The notes below the pieces were generated by a model, which worked only from the letters and a program-made list of their open reading frames with translations, did no database searches and had not been told where the DNA came from. Position numbers and translations under genes: made by a program. DNA of 54,909 bases, taken from the NCBI GenBank assembly GCA_945863885.1, contig CAMAZY010000018.1:1-54909 (forward strand), given 5' to 3'. This document shows, one piece after another, positions 25,552 through 34,329 of this stretch; position 1 is the first letter of the stretch, and each line of letters begins with the position of its first letter. Origin of the DNA: an uncultured Clostridia bacterium (lineage in GTDB: Bacteria; Bacillota; Clostridia; Oscillospirales; Acutalibacteraceae).

Positions 25552-26745
25552 TTACTTGAACATCGCAAGCAGGAAGCCCGCCGCAACGGCCGAGCCGATA
25601 ACACCGGCAACGTTCGGTCCCATGGCGTGCATGAGAAGGAAGTTCGTCGGGTTGTACTTTCTGCCTTCGGTTTGCGCAACTCTTGCCGCCATCGGAACGG
25701 CGGAAACACCGGCCGCACCGATCAGGGGATTGACCTTGCCCTTGGTGATGACATATAAAAGCTTACCGAGAAGAACACCGCCTGCCGTTGAGAAGCAGAA
25801 CGCAAGAAGTCCGAGCGCAACAATCATGAGCGTCTTGATCTGCAGGAAGTTCTGACCGTTTGCGGTGGCACCGACGGTAAGTCCGAGCATGATGGTGACA
25901 ATGTTCATCAGAGCATTCTGCGCCGTGTCGCTCAGTCTCTCAACAACGCCGCACTCACGGAAGAGGTTGCCGAGCATGAGCATACCTAAAAGCGGAGCCA
26001 CGGACGGCAGGATAAAGGCGCAGATTAAAAGAACGACAACGGGGAACACGATTTTTTCGGTCTTACTGACCTTGCGAAGCTGTTTCATTTCTACCTTTCT
26101 TTCCTTTTCGGTCGTCAGAAGCTTCATGATAGGCGGCTGAATAAAGGGAATGAGCGCCATATACGAGTAAGCGGCAATCGCAATCGGACCTAACAGCTCC
26201 GCCGCTAATTTGCTGGCAACGAAAATCGCCGTCGGGCCGTCCGCACCGCCGATGATGGCGATAGAAGCGGCCTCCTGCGGCGTGAAGCCCATGAGAATTG
26301 CGATAATAAAGGCAACATAGATGCCAAGCTGAGCCGCTGCACCCAAAAGCAGGCTGACGGGGTTTGACAAAAGCGGACCGAAGTCGGTCATCGCGCCGAC
26401 GCCGAGGAAAATAAGACAGGGGAATACACTGCTTTTGACGCCGGCGTATATAAGCCTTAGTACACCGGTTTCGTACCAGTGCGCACCGGCTACAACGTTC
26501 GAGGTGTCCATCAGTCCGGTCGGGTCGTCCATGAGTCCTGCGCCGGGAAGGTTGGCAAGAAGAATGCCGAATGCGATCGGGACGAGCAAAAGCGGCTCGC
26601 ACTTCTTGGCGATGGCAAAATACAAAAGCACGCAGGCAACAAGAATCATCACAAGGTTTCGCCACTGAAAAACACCGCCGGCAAAAAGGGCGTTGATTCC
26701 CGAAGCCTCCCACAGACCGACAAGGACGTTTTTAATCATTTCCAT
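25552..26745 (-). CDS. oadB: Na+-translocating decarboxylase beta subunit
   Basis: A 397-residue polytopic membrane protein. It has the conserved ion-site segment [17 protein letters not shown] near 175, and [14 protein letters not shown] and [20 protein letters not shown] near the C-terminus. It uses the energy of decarboxylating a carboxy-biotin group to export Na+. AAAGGAG stands 9 nt before ATG 26745. It is last of the four-gene pump operon, 27 nt after the biotin-carrier gene. Confidence 0.94.
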   Translation of the reverse strand: MEMIKNVLVGLWEASGINALFAGGVFQWRNLVMILVACVLLYFAIAKKCEPLLLVPIAFGILLANLPGAGLMDDPTGLMDTSNVVAGAHWYETGVLRLIYAGVKSSVFPCLIFLGVGAMTDFGPLLSNPVSLLLGAAAQLGIYVAFIIAILMGFTPQEAASIAIIGGADGPTAIFVASKLAAELLGPIAIAAYSYMALIPFIQPPIMKLLTTEKERKVEMKQLRKVSKTEKIVFPVVVLLICAFILPSVAPLLGMLMLGNLFRECGVVERLSDTAQNALMNIVTIMLGLTVGATANGQNFLQIKTLMIVALGLLAFCFSTAGGVLLGKLLYVITKGKVNPLIGAAGVSAVPMAARVAQTEGRKYNPTNFLLMHAMGPNVAGVIGSAVAAGFLLAMFK

Positions 26746-26772
26746 AAGGGAAAACTCCTTTCTTTCCTCGGC

Positions 26773-27153
26773 TTAAATAACCGCAAGAACGTCGTCTGTG
26801 TTTACGGTTGAGCCTTTTGAAACAAGAAGCTGTTTCACCGTTCCGTCGGCGGAAGCGACGATGTCGTTTTCCATCTTCATCGCTTCGAGCACCATCAGCA
26901 CGTCGCCGGCTTTTACAGCCTGTCCGACGGTGACGTTGACGGAAAGAATCGTTCCGGGCATCGGGGAGATGATGTTCGTGCCGCCCGAAACGGGAGCCTG
27001 AGCGGCGGGAGCGGCAGCCACCGGAGTCGCCTGCTGAACGGGAGCAGGAGCCGCAGCCGGTGTGGGAGCGTCGGTTACTTTCGTTAAAACGGCGTCGCTT
27101 TCGGTGACTTCGACCTCATAGTTTTTGCCGTTTAAAGATACTACATATTTCAT
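26773..27153 (-). CDS. biotin carrier subunit of the decarboxylase
   Basis: A 126-residue protein. The N-terminal part (MKYVVSLNGKNYEVEV) is followed by a Pro/Ala linker at about 30-55 and a C-terminal biotinyl domain with the biotin lysine in VLEAMKMEN near 92. It shuttles CO2 from the alpha (carboxyltransferase) to the beta subunit. The ATG overlaps the gamma-subunit stop by 4 nt, so the two are co-translated. It takes the place of the biotin domain found fused to OadA in enterobacteria. Confidence 0.93.
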   Translation of the reverse strand: MKYVVSLNGKNYEVEVTESDAVLTKVTDAPTPAAAPAPVQQATPVAAAPAAQAPVSGGTNIISPMPGTILSVNVTVGQAVKAGDVLMVLEAMKMENDIVASADGTVKQLLVSKGSTVNTDDVLAVI

Positions 27154-27524
27154 TTTTTATCGTCCTCCAGAAGCTTGATTGACTTGAAGCAAAGTCGGTT
27201 GAGCGGAATGCCGCTTTTGTTGCTGACAATCGCCATAATAACGGCGGCTGTCGGCTCGTCTACGTTTTCCAGAACAAGTTCGCCCTGCGATTCGGTATCG
27301 GGGAGCGGAACGGCTGCGGGCGGGGCGGCCGTCGGGGACGCCGGTGCTCCGGTGTCGGCGAGCTTTGCGGTTTTCGCTTCGATCGACCGGATAATCTTGG
27401 AAACAAGCATAATCAACAGCGCAATGATGGCAAGAATCATCAGCACAGTCGCAATTCCGATGACCGCAGTCAGAAGAGCTTCGCCGATTCCCATTTTCAT
27501 AGAATACTCGCTTGTAAAGAGCAT
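27150..27524 (-). CDS. oadG: decarboxylase gamma-type small membrane subunit
   Basis: A 124-residue protein with one N-terminal TM helix (about residues 12-45, LLTAVIGIATVLMILAIIAL), a Pro/Ala-rich linker at about 60-80, and a short C-terminal cytosolic segment. This is the OadG layout, in which the subunit helps assemble alpha and beta. An AAAGGAG ribosome binding site precedes ATG 27524. It lies between the alpha and biotin-carrier genes. Confidence 0.85.
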   Translation of the reverse strand: MLFTSEYSMKMGIGEALLTAVIGIATVLMILAIIALLIMLVSKIIRSIEAKTAKLADTGAPASPTAAPPAAVPLPDTESQGELVLENVDEPTAAVIMAIVSNKSGIPLNRLCFKSIKLLEDDKK

Positions 27525-27540
27525 ATCGGTTTCAACTCCT

Positions 27541-28920
27541 TTAAATTTGTTTGATGGTATATTTGTAGGTGTGCTTTTCTTTTTCGGCTCTTTCCTTTAA
27601 GAATGCCTCCGCCTGAACGGGGAAAGCGATATAGGAAAGCACGTCCTCGTCCGACTTGGCAAGTGCACCGATTTCTTCCTTTGCCTTTTCAAAATACGGC
27701 TCAAGCGTGTCCGCAAAGCGGCAGGTGACGGGTTCTTTTCCGTCAAGAACACGGTCGGAAAGGGTCTTGTCGATTTCGCCGGGGGCTTTTCCGTAAAAAC
27801 CGCCGATATAGTTTTGGATTTCTTTAGAGATACTCTTGTACCTCTCACCGTTGAGGACGTTTGACGTTGCCTGAACGCCGACCATCTGACTTAACGGCGT
27901 GACAAGCGGCGGATAGCCGAGATCTTTTCTGACCTTCGGCACTTCGGCGAGCACTTCTTCAAACTTGTCAAGCTTTCCTGCGGCGGTCAGCTGAGCGACA
28001 AGGTTCGAAAGCATACCGCCGGGCACCTGATAAGAAAGGGCGTCGGTGTCGGTTGCAAGAACAACGGGATTTAAGATGCCGCTGTCAAGCGCCTGCTGAC
28101 GGACGGGCTTAAAGAAATCGTTGATTTTCTTAAGCTTTTTCGTGTCGAGTCCCGTGTCATAACCCATCTGAGAAAGGGCATAGGACAGTGCCTCTGTCGG
28201 CGGCTGTGACGTTCCTCCCGAGAAGCAGGAAATCGCAGTGTCGATCACGTCAGCGCCGGCTTCAACCGCTTTCAACAGCGTCAGGGCGCCGAGACCCGTT
28301 GTTGAATGGGTGTGAACGATAACGGGGAGGTTCACGCTTTCCTTGATGCCCTTGACGAGGTCAAAAGCGTCCGCCGGGGAAAGAATACCCGCCATGTCCT
28401 TGATACAGATAGACTGCACGCCCATTTTTTCCATCATCTTTGCCTGCTTGACAAAGCTTTCGAGCGTGTGAATGGGACTTATCGTATAACAGATTGTGCC
28501 GGACGGGTGTGCACCGCATTTGAGTGTTTCGTCAACGGCAACCTCGATATTTCTCAAATCGTTGAGGGCGTCAAAAATACGGATGATGTCGATTCCGTTT
28601 TCGACCGACTTTCTGACGAACATGCGGACAACGTCGTCGGGATAATGCTTGTAGCCTAAAAGATTCTGACCCCTTAAGAGCATCTGCAGCTTAGTATCCG
28701 GGCACTTTTCTTTTATTTTACGAAGCCTTTCCCACGGGTCCTCGTTAAGATACCGTAAGCACGAATCAAATGTTGCACCGCCCCAGCATTCAAGCGAGTA
28801 ATAGCCTGCGCTGTTCAGAACGGGAAGTATTTGTTCGAACTGTTCGAACTTCATTCTCGTTGCCATCAGCGACTGATTGGCGTCACGAAGAACCGTTTCG
28901 GTAAAACGAACTTTTTTCAT
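27541..28920 (-). CDS. oadA: oxaloacetate decarboxylase-type carboxyltransferase (alpha) subunit
   Basis: About 459 residues. It has the DRE-TIM/carboxyltransferase opening RFTETVLRDANQSLMATRM, the QMLLRGQNLLGY segment near 84, the metal-site HTHSTTGLG near 210 and the SCFSGGTSQPP motif near 238. It moves CO2 from oxaloacetate (or a related 2-oxoacid) to biotin. There is no fused biotin domain, which is a separate gene here. ATG 28920 (MKKVRF) is preferred over TTG 28926. With oadB, oadG and the carrier gene it forms a complete Na+ pump, typical of anaerobes conserving energy from carboxylic acids. Confidence 0.9.
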   Translation of the reverse strand: MKKVRFTETVLRDANQSLMATRMKFEQFEQILPVLNSAGYYSLECWGGATFDSCLRYLNEDPWERLRKIKEKCPDTKLQMLLRGQNLLGYKHYPDDVVRMFVRKSVENGIDIIRIFDALNDLRNIEVAVDETLKCGAHPSGTICYTISPIHTLESFVKQAKMMEKMGVQSICIKDMAGILSPADAFDLVKGIKESVNLPVIVHTHSTTGLGALTLLKAVEAGADVIDTAISCFSGGTSQPPTEALSYALSQMGYDTGLDTKKLKKINDFFKPVRQQALDSGILNPVVLATDTDALSYQVPGGMLSNLVAQLTAAGKLDKFEEVLAEVPKVRKDLGYPPLVTPLSQMVGVQATSNVLNGERYKSISKEIQNYIGGFYGKAPGEIDKTLSDRVLDGKEPVTCRFADTLEPYFEKAKEEIGALAKSDEDVLSYIAFPVQAEAFLKERAEKEKHTYKYTIKQI

Positions 28921-29229
28921 TTTCAAAAATCACCCCATTATAAAACATTACCTAATATGATATTCATATTTGCGTCAAAATTCAAGTTATTTATCTTCAA
29001 AAATAAATCTTTAGTAGTTTGCTCAGTTTTCGTCGCAATAGGGCGAAATTTTTTAGGTATTTTTTTACATGACATGTTTTATAAATAACTAAAAAACAGG
29101 TCGAATTTTCGTGAATGATTTTTACGAAAATCTCAATATTTATTTGAAAAGCTGTTGACTTTTTGTTCACAATATGTTAACATTTATCTGCAGTTTAAAA
29201 ACTGACACTAATAAAAGGAGCGAAACGAA
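28921..29229. other. 309-nt divergent intergenic region
   Basis: AT-rich region between oadA (minus) and the peptide gene at 29230 (plus). It contains a perfect 8-bp inverted pair ATTTTCGT (29105-29112) / ACGAAAAT (29124-29131) just upstream of the peptide promoter, and the promoter itself. No convincing oad promoter was fixed. Confidence 0.5.
29155..29183 (+). promoter_or_regulatory. promoter of peptide gene 29230
   Basis: TTGACT (29155-29160), 17-nt spacer, TAACAT (29178-29183), about 40 nt upstream of the start codon. Confidence 0.7.
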
Positions 29230-29367
29230 ATGTCAAACATTCTTGAACTTGTACAGAACATTCTTGCGTATTTAAAGGAAGGAAAGGCTGCTGAGATTAT
29301 AGGCCTTATCAGAAAGTTCTTTGACGATCTGTTCAACAAGCCCGCAGACACTGCTCCCACTGAATAA
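29230..29367 (+). CDS. 45-residue amphipathic, acidic-tailed peptide (family member A)
   Basis: Not a recognised family. ATG 29230 has an AAAAGGAG leader 9 nt upstream, its own promoter, and a strong terminator 14 nt after the stop, so it is a convincing monocistronic gene. The predicted product has a hydrophobic/charged helix (ILELVQNILAYLKEG), then IIGLIRKFFDDLFNK, and ends in a Pro/Ala/Thr/Glu tail. There is no signal peptide or cysteine. The IxxFF(D/N)xxF core and acidic Thr/Ala tail recur in the three peptides at 51208-52028. Size and amphipathicity recall phenol-soluble modulins or leaderless bacteriocins, but sequence identity to them is not claimed. Confidence 0.75.
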   Translation: MSNILELVQNILAYLKEGKAAEIIGLIRKFFDDLFNKPADTAPTE

Positions 29368-29381
29368 TGGCATCGTTTTAG

Positions 29382-29405
29382 CCGCCCGAAAGGGCGGTTT
29401 TTTTG
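29382..29405 (+). terminator. terminator of peptide gene 29230
   Basis: CCGCCC-GAAA-GGGCGG followed by eight Ts. Confidence 0.95.
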
Positions 29406-29737
29406 TTGTTCTTTTGACTGATATAGGGAAGGATCTTTCACTTCGTCTGTTGCTTTCAAAAACGATTCAGCCGCTGTATTTTGTCATTATTATATTGATA
29501 TTGTTTTCATAGTGAGCCTGATCGCAAGCATAGATATTATTGATCTGCAGTATTCAAAACATGGCATGGCTTTCGAAATAAAGCCATCAGCGTTTATCAA
29601 CCATTATTGTGGTTTTTCACAAAGATTTGTCTCAACGGACAATTTGACAAACAAAGCTCATAACACGATATTATGAAAAGCCGGAATTCTGACGAAAATG
29701 ATTCACTATTAACTATCATTAAAAAGGGGAAAATATC
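29406..29737. other. 332-nt intergenic region with promoter
   Basis: No gene is supported. It contains an 8-bp hairpin ATGGCTTT/AAAGCCAT (29566-29587) and a likely promoter for the next gene: TTGACA (29644-29649) with TATTAT 19 nt, or GATATT 17 nt, downstream. Confidence 0.55.
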
Positions 29738-30424
29738 ATGAAAAGATTTTTAGCGGTTGTTTTGTCGGTGCTCATGCTTCTGATGTCCTTCGGAATCGGT
29801 GGCTTCGCAGTAAACGAAAAAACAGCTTCGGGTCAGACGCTCGAAAACGTAATGGAAGAGGTTGTCAAAGCTTTTGTCGGTGCGGACGAAACCGCCGAGG
29901 TAACGCTCAGCGACGGACTTTACAAAGCCGTCACAAAGGGGAAAAGAATGACCGCCGAACAGGTGGCGGCTTCGATTTCGGATTACATCTTCATCAAAAT
30001 AGGCGATGAAGAAGCCGAGCAGATTGCTTCTGAGATTGCCGACAGTGCCACTTATTCGGCAAATGTTCTGTCGTCGGGGGAAGAAACCGTTTACATTGTT
30101 GTCCGGATCAGTGAACACCCGGAAATTGCCAACCTGAGTGTTTTTTCCAAGACGGTTGAAAAAATGGCCGAAAAGCAAAAGGACGCTTTGACCGGGAAAA
30201 CCGAAAGTGTCAGCCTGATGGACTACAAGAGAATCGCCGGAGAGCTGGCACTCCACATTGCGGCGGCTGCGATTCTTGAGCCGGTAAAGAATACCTCCGC
30301 GGCGGCGAGTCTCTTTGAAACATTCGACTCTGCCGAAATCGACATCACCGAAATCAGACTTCCATCGCAACTGTTCAGCTTCATCGGCGCATTTTTACAA
30401 CTTCTTGCACGAGTATTCGGTTGA
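29738..30424 (+). CDS. secreted hypothetical protein with hydrophobic C-terminal helix
   Basis: A 228-residue protein with a clear signal peptide (MKRFLAVVLSVLMLLMSFGIGGFA). The mature part is acidic and mainly helical (TLENVMEEVVKAFVG, ADSATYSANVLSSG) with no domain I recognise. The last 18 residues (LFSFIGAFLQLLARVFG) form a hydrophobic amphipathic helix, similar in style to the C-terminus of the sialidase and the small peptides in this window. An AAAAGGGG ribosome binding site precedes the start. It is monocistronic, with its own terminator. Confidence 0.75.
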   Translation: MKRFLAVVLSVLMLLMSFGIGGFAVNEKTASGQTLENVMEEVVKAFVGADETAEVTLSDGLYKAVTKGKRMTAEQVAASISDYIFIKIGDEEAEQIASEIADSATYSANVLSSGEETVYIVVRISEHPEIANLSVFSKTVEKMAEKQKDALTGKTESVSLMDYKRIAGELALHIAAAAILEPVKNTSAAASLFETFDSAEIDITEIRLPSQLFSFIGAFLQLLARVFG

Positions 30425-30442
30425 AAACAATAAAATAAAATG

Positions 30443-30470
30443 AAAAAGCGCAGCTTCGGCTGCGTTTTTT
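30443..30470. terminator. bidirectional terminator between convergent genes
   Basis: CGCAGC-TTCG-GCTGCG stem with a T tract downstream and an A tract upstream, so it can serve both the secreted protein gene (plus) and the Cys-rich gene (minus). Confidence 0.92.
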
Positions 30471-30473
30471 GCG

Positions 30474-30986
30474 TTAATATGGTTCTTTCAGTAATTCTTT
30501 AATTTGCCTTGTGATGTATTTCTGATACTCTTGATTCGCAGTCAAAAAGCCTTTTTCAAAAGCATCGGGATATCGGAACTTTTTCATCTCTGCATTATCT
30601 TCAAACTGAATAATCAGGTAATTCTTTACGTTATCCTTTTCAACCACCCTACCCTTTTTTCCGTGCTTTGTAGTTACCTCCGCTCCGATCGGAAGCGGAC
30701 ATTTTATATCGGGAATCTTTTCGGCTTTCTTCATGATTACGGGTTGTTCTTTCGTTTCTTGCGAAGTCCTGTGCAGCTCTTTCTCTTCCTTCTCCTTTTT
30801 CTCTTTTTCCCGGAACGGACAATGTGTGGAGTAAAAACACTTTCCCAAATAATACATACATTTTTTACAGTTACAGATTCTGTCTTCATCGAGATAGATG
30901 CAGTCAGCCGCTTTTTCTTTCTTCCGGTTAACACTCTGAAATTCGTTGTGCCAACCGAAATCATTAAACTTACCCTTACCGCCCAT
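30474..30986 (-). CDS. hypothetical protein with N-terminal Cys cluster
   Basis: A 170-residue cytosolic protein. Residues about 29-57 hold six cysteines (CIYLDEDRICNCKKC, LGKCFYSTHCPF), suggestive of a metal site. A Lys/Glu-rich coiled-coil linker follows (about 58-80). A C-terminal beta domain (about 95-150; IGAEVTTKHGKKGRVVEKD, KKFRYPDAFEKGFL) resembles small SH3/KOW-like modules found in DNA- or RNA-associated Firmicutes proteins. The function is not known to me. GGGAGAG precedes ATG 30986. The promoter is likely extended -10 TGCTATAAT at about 31096-31104 (minus). Confidence 0.65.
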   Translation of the reverse strand: MGGKGKFNDFGWHNEFQSVNRKKEKAADCIYLDEDRICNCKKCMYYLGKCFYSTHCPFREKEKKEKEEKELHRTSQETKEQPVIMKKAEKIPDIKCPLPIGAEVTTKHGKKGRVVEKDNVKNYLIIQFEDNAEMKKFRYPDAFEKGFLTANQEYQKYITRQIKELLKEPY

Positions 30987-31172
30987 AAAGTCTCTCTCCC
31001 TTCGTATTGTAAACCGTTATTCTTCCTCTGTTGAACCGTCTGCGTCAAAACAACCAAAGATATGTGGCTGTCTTCTGCCATTTCCGGCCTTCTCGATTAT
31101 AGCACAGATTCCATCTTTCAAAAAAACAACGATTTTTTGTCCGGCGGCGGGCAAAAATCCATTGTTTTTTGC

Positions 31173-31195
31173 ATTGTATCATTTTATGATACAAT
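31173..31195. promoter_or_regulatory. 10-bp-arm palindrome, candidate operator
   Basis: ATTGTATCAT / ATGATACAAT separated by TTT. It is a perfect dyad about 75 nt from the -10 of the minus-strand gene and 113 nt from the AbrB-ABC promoter. A dimeric regulator site is the simplest reading. Confidence 0.55.
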
Positions 31196-31307
31196 ATTCA
31201 ATTTACTTTTTCTGTTTTTTCGATATTCCAATTATAAAATCAGCTTCTTTTCTGTAAAACCTCGTCATTTTTGCGTTTAAATGACAAAAAACTTTTCCTG
31301 AATCGGG

Positions 31308-31335
31308 TTGACAAATGAGATAATACGAGTATAAT
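31308..31335 (+). promoter_or_regulatory. promoter of the AbrB-ABC operon
   Basis: TTGACA (31308-31313), 16-nt spacer, perfect TATAAT (31330-31335), followed by an AAAGGAGG ribosome binding site. Confidence 0.8.
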
Positions 31336-31379
31336 CAGTATAACAAATCATACTTTTCATACCAAAAGGAGGCAACATT

Positions 31380-31601
31380 ATGACTTTTCCGAAGGATAAA
31401 TACGCCGGCATGGTAAAAGTGGGCGAAAAAGGACAGATTGTAATCCCGAAAGAAGCGAGAGATATGTTTGATATCAAACCGGGTGATACGCTTCTCATTT
31501 TAGGTGACAAAAAGAGGGGAATCGCCATTCCGCCGAAGGACTCGATTCTGTCGCTTACCGAAAAGATCTTCGGCGGTGAAAAAGGAGAGAGCGAACAATG
31601 A
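31380..31601 (+). CDS. AbrB/SpoVT-type DNA-binding protein
   Basis: A 73-residue swapped-hairpin AbrB-like regulator. It has GKVKVGEKGQIVIPKEAR-type sequence at about 10-28 (key residues K..GQIVIPKEAR), then FDIKPGDTLLILGD. It is the first gene of a three-gene module and overlaps the ABC ATPase start by 4 nt (ATGA). Such regulators often repress their own transporter operon. No MazF-like toxin follows, so it is not an antitoxin here. AAAGGAGG precedes the start codon. Confidence 0.88.
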   Translation: MTFPKDKYAGMVKVGEKGQIVIPKEARDMFDIKPGDTLLILGDKKRGIAIPPKDSILSLTEKIFGGEKGESEQ

Positions 31602-32452
31602 GCATTCTTGAAGTCGGAGGACTTTGTAAAAACTACCCGGGCTTTTCGCTTTCGGACGTTTCGTTTTCGCTTGAAAAGGGGAAAATTACCGGCTTCATCG
31701 GGCGAAACGGAGCCGGCAAGTCAACGACGCTCGGGTGTATTCTGAATTTTATCCATTCCGACTCAGGGGAAATCACCGTATTCGATAAAAGCTTTTCGGA
31801 CGACGAAGCCGGAATCAAACAGAAAATCGGCTATGTTTCGGGCGCGGTCAATTTCTATCCGAAAAAGAAGCTTCGTTCTATCGCCGCCGTGACAAAGCAG
31901 TTTTATTCCGGGTGGGACGATGCGGCTTATGAAAAATACTGCAAGCTTTTCTCGCTTGATGAGAACAAAACGCCGTCCGAGCTTTCCGCCGGCATGAAAG
32001 TCAAGTTTTCGCTGGCTCTTGCGCTGTCACACGGGGCAGAGCTTTTGGTTCTTGACGAGCCGACAAGCGGACTTGACCCGGTTTCGAGAGACGAGCTGCT
32101 TGAAATTTTTCTGACGCTCAAAGACGAGGGCAAAACGATCCTTTTTTCAACGCACATCACAAGCGACCTTGACTTTTGCGCCGACAATATCCTTTACATT
32201 CAAAAGGGAAAAATTGCCGCCGAAAGCCCGATCACCGATTTTGTCGGGAAGTACCGGCTTATCGAATACGAAAAGGACAGCCTGCCAGATGAGCAAAAAA
32301 AGAAGCTCATCGGTGAAATCCGCACGAAAAACGCCATGCGTGCGCTGATCATAGCCGAAGACCGGGAGCTTTTCGGACTTCCTGCCGAAAAAGCCGATTT
32401 GGAAAGCTGTATGGTTCATCTTGAAAAGGAGAGTGACGCAAATGACCGGTAA
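31598..32452 (+). CDS. ABC transporter ATP-binding protein
   Basis: A 284-residue ABC-2-type ATPase. Visible motifs are Walker A GRNGAGKST near 36, signature LSAGMKVKFSLALALS near 128, Walker B ELLVLDEPTSGLDP near 147 and H-loop ILFSTH near 183. The signature serine-glycine is LSAG rather than LSGG, as in other clostridial drug or peptide exporters of this group. The start overlaps the AbrB gene and the end overlaps the permease by 11 nt. The cargo is unknown. Confidence 0.93.
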   Translation: MSILEVGGLCKNYPGFSLSDVSFSLEKGKITGFIGRNGAGKSTTLGCILNFIHSDSGEITVFDKSFSDDEAGIKQKIGYVSGAVNFYPKKKLRSIAAVTKQFYSGWDDAAYEKYCKLFSLDENKTPSELSAGMKVKFSLALALSHGAELLVLDEPTSGLDPVSRDELLEIFLTLKDEGKTILFSTHITSDLDFCADNILYIQKGKIAAESPITDFVGKYRLIEYEKDSLPDEQKKKLIGEIRTKNAMRALIIAEDRELFGLPAEKADLESCMVHLEKESDANDR

Positions 32453-33095
32453 GCTGTTAAAAAAAGAATTCACGCTGACGATGCACCCAACGGTTCCGAT
32501 CATGCTTCTGCTCGGTACCATGGTGCTGATTCCGAATTACCCGTACCTTGTGGCGTTCTTTTACGTTACACTTTCCCTGTTCTTCACCTGCCTGAACGCA
32601 CGGGAAAACAACGATGCGGTTTTCTCGCTCTCTCTTCCCGTAAAAAAAACCGACCTTGTCCGGTCGAGAATCCTGTTTACGGGTATCATTGAACTTTCGA
32701 GCGTTCTGTTCGCCGCCCCGTTTACGATCCTGAGCGCAAAGATCGCACCGCAGGGAAACGCCGCCGGTATGGACGCAAACCTTGTTTTGCTCGGTCAGGC
32801 ACTTTTGCTGTTCGGGCTTTTCAACCTCGTGTTCTTCCCTTCCTATTATAAAGACATTTCGAAGGTCGGCGTTCCGTTTGTCAAGGCCTGCGTGGTTTCG
32901 TTCGCACTTGTTGCGGTTGACATCTGCCTTTGCTATGCCGTACCGTATGTCAAAGACGTGTTGGACACACCGGGCTTTGCTCACATCGTACCGAAAACGC
33001 TCTGTCTTCTTGCGGGTGCGCTGTCGTTTACCGTTTTAACGCTTGCGGCGTACAAGGTCAGCGAAAAACGCTTTTTAAAACTTGACATCCGATAA
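32442..33095 (+). CDS. ABC-2-type permease
   Basis: A membrane protein of about 217 residues with around six hydrophobic segments. The first follows the basic KLLKKEFTLTMHP start and includes FYVTLSLFFTCLNARENNDAVFS. It pairs with the ATPase just upstream. Start ATG 32442 is chosen because AAAGGAG lies ahead of it; the longer frame from 32421 lacks one. It is the last gene of the AbrB-ABC module. The ENNDAVFSLSLPVKKTDLV loop is typical of the clostridial ABC-2 permease group. Confidence 0.85.
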   Translation: MTGKLLKKEFTLTMHPTVPIMLLLGTMVLIPNYPYLVAFFYVTLSLFFTCLNARENNDAVFSLSLPVKKTDLVRSRILFTGIIELSSVLFAAPFTILSAKIAPQGNAAGMDANLVLLGQALLLFGLFNLVFFPSYYKDISKVGVPFVKACVVSFALVAVDICLCYAVPYVKDVLDTPGFAHIVPKTLCLLAGALSFTVLTLAAYKVSEKRFLKLDIR

Positions 33096-33159
33096 AGCGC
33101 AACAAAAGGCTTCGAAATGCCGGGGTATTTCGAAGCCTCTATCTTTAATTATTTAAGAT

Positions 33160-33663
33160 TCATGCCGGGTTTTCTTCCTGCGCCTCCGGCTTTCCGGTTC
33201 TTTCCTTTTTCGCAAAAATGATGAACTTGCTCAGAACGTAGTTTATGATAACAACCACCACGCCTAAAATCAGCTTTGCGACCATTTTTCCGCTTAGCGT
33301 AATGATGATGAAATCAAACGTCTTTTCGTCGAAATGAAGAATCTCGACAAAGAACCATAATCCCGCCTGCTCAATAAAATACGAAGCGACTCTCGCCCCG
33401 ATAAAGGACGGGATCTCTTTTTTTAACACGTCGAATTTCCAGCTTTTACTTTCAAAAACAAACAGCTTATTCGTAACGTAGGCAAATACAACCGCCGCAA
33501 TCCAGGCAATCGAGTTGGTCAGAAGATAAAGCTTTCCGCTGAAAATTACGTCGAACGCCTTGAAAACGACAAGATTGACAAGGGTCGTCAGCACACCGAA
33601 AATCACATATGTGATCGTTTCCTTATTCAAAAGGGCATGAAACAGTTTTTTGATTTTTTCCAT
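33160..33663 (-). CDS. GtrA-family membrane protein
   Basis: A 167-residue protein with four TM segments. The opening ETITYVIFGVLTTLVNLVVF and the ITNKLFVF-like segment (YVTNKLFVFESK) near 62 identify GtrA. Members are linked to flipping or transfer of lipid-linked sugars. It is followed by no glycosyltransferase here. It starts 14 nt after the PAP2 gene on the same strand, and a lipid-carrier recycling partnership with that phosphatase is plausible inference. Confidence 0.88.
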   Translation of the reverse strand: MEKIKKLFHALLNKETITYVIFGVLTTLVNLVVFKAFDVIFSGKLYLLTNSIAWIAAVVFAYVTNKLFVFESKSWKFDVLKKEIPSFIGARVASYFIEQAGLWFFVEILHFDEKTFDFIIITLSGKMVAKLILGVVVVIINYVLSKFIIFAKKERTGKPEAQEENPA

Positions 33664-33677
33664 ATTCTTCTTCTTTC

Positions 33678-34313
33678 TTATTTTGCTTCTTTTTTTGCTT
33701 TTCTCTTTTCCGCCGCCTTGGCAAACAGCTTTTCAAGCTGCGGATAAAGAACTTTCATAATCAGAACGCCGATGAGGGCATACAAGACACCGAATACCGC
33801 ACCGAAAAGTACGTCTGTCGGATAATGAACCTCAACATAGATTCTCGTAAAGCCCATGATGAACGCAAAAACGGTCGTCGGAATTCCGATTTTCCTGTCG
33901 TACCACAAAACGGCAATCGCCGCCGCAAAAGCGGACGAGGTATGCCCCGACGGGAAAGAATAGCTTGACGGTTCGGAAACAAGCCCCGGGAACCGGTACA
34001 CTTCAGCCCACCAGGCGTATTTGACCGGGTCGGTCTCAGCTAAATTAAACGGTCTCGGACGGGCAAAAATCTCTTTTAAAATCAGATTGTTTCCGATTTC
34101 CATGACAACAAGAGCGACCAACACCGCCACACCGGCTTTCCGGTATTTTTTGGTACAGATCAGAGCCAGCGCAAGAAGTATAAAGATGATACCGCCCTCG
34201 CCAAGGGTCGTAATCGCAATCATGATCTTGTCAAGGAAAGTACCTTGCACAGTCTGAATCCATTCAAAAATTGATAAATCAAAATGTAAAAAAGGATCAA
34301 ATAGCGCAGTCAT
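33678..34313 (-). CDS. PAP2-family membrane phosphatase
   Basis: A phosphatase of about 211 residues with five to six TM helices. The tripartite motif is intact: KEIFARPRPF near 88, PSGHTSSAF near 122 and RIYVEVHYPTDVLFG near 163. It is likely to act on undecaprenyl pyrophosphate or another lipid phosphate at the outer membrane face. ATG 34313 has CAGGAGG directly upstream; the longer frame to 34340 overlaps the TrkA-like gene and is not favoured. It precedes the GtrA gene. Confidence 0.9.
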   Translation of the reverse strand: MTALFDPFLHFDLSIFEWIQTVQGTFLDKIMIAITTLGEGGIIFILLALALICTKKYRKAGVAVLVALVVMEIGNNLILKEIFARPRPFNLAETDPVKYAWWAEVYRFPGLVSEPSSYSFPSGHTSSAFAAAIAVLWYDRKIGIPTTVFAFIMGFTRIYVEVHYPTDVLFGAVFGVLYALIGVLIMKVLYPQLEKLFAKAAEKRKAKKEAK

Positions 34314-34329
34314 TTTTTCGCCTCCTGAT

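Larger units (their letters stand above)
30987..31379. other. 393-nt divergent intergenic region with palindrome and two promoters
   Basis: No gene is supported. It contains an extended -10 for the minus-strand gene (TGCTATAAT, TATAAT at 31101-31096), the 10-bp-arm palindrome at 31173-31195, and the AbrB promoter at 31308-31335. Confidence 0.6.

Noticed and set aside
28937-28942. TATAAT on the minus strand as the oadA promoter
   Set aside because: It lies only about 17 nt before the oadA start codon and overlaps the presumed ribosome binding site, so no usable leader would remain; no matching -35 at 17 nt.
31380-31601. MazE-like antitoxin of a toxin-antitoxin pair
   Set aside because: The next gene is an ABC ATPase, overlapped by 4 nt, and no toxin gene is adjacent.
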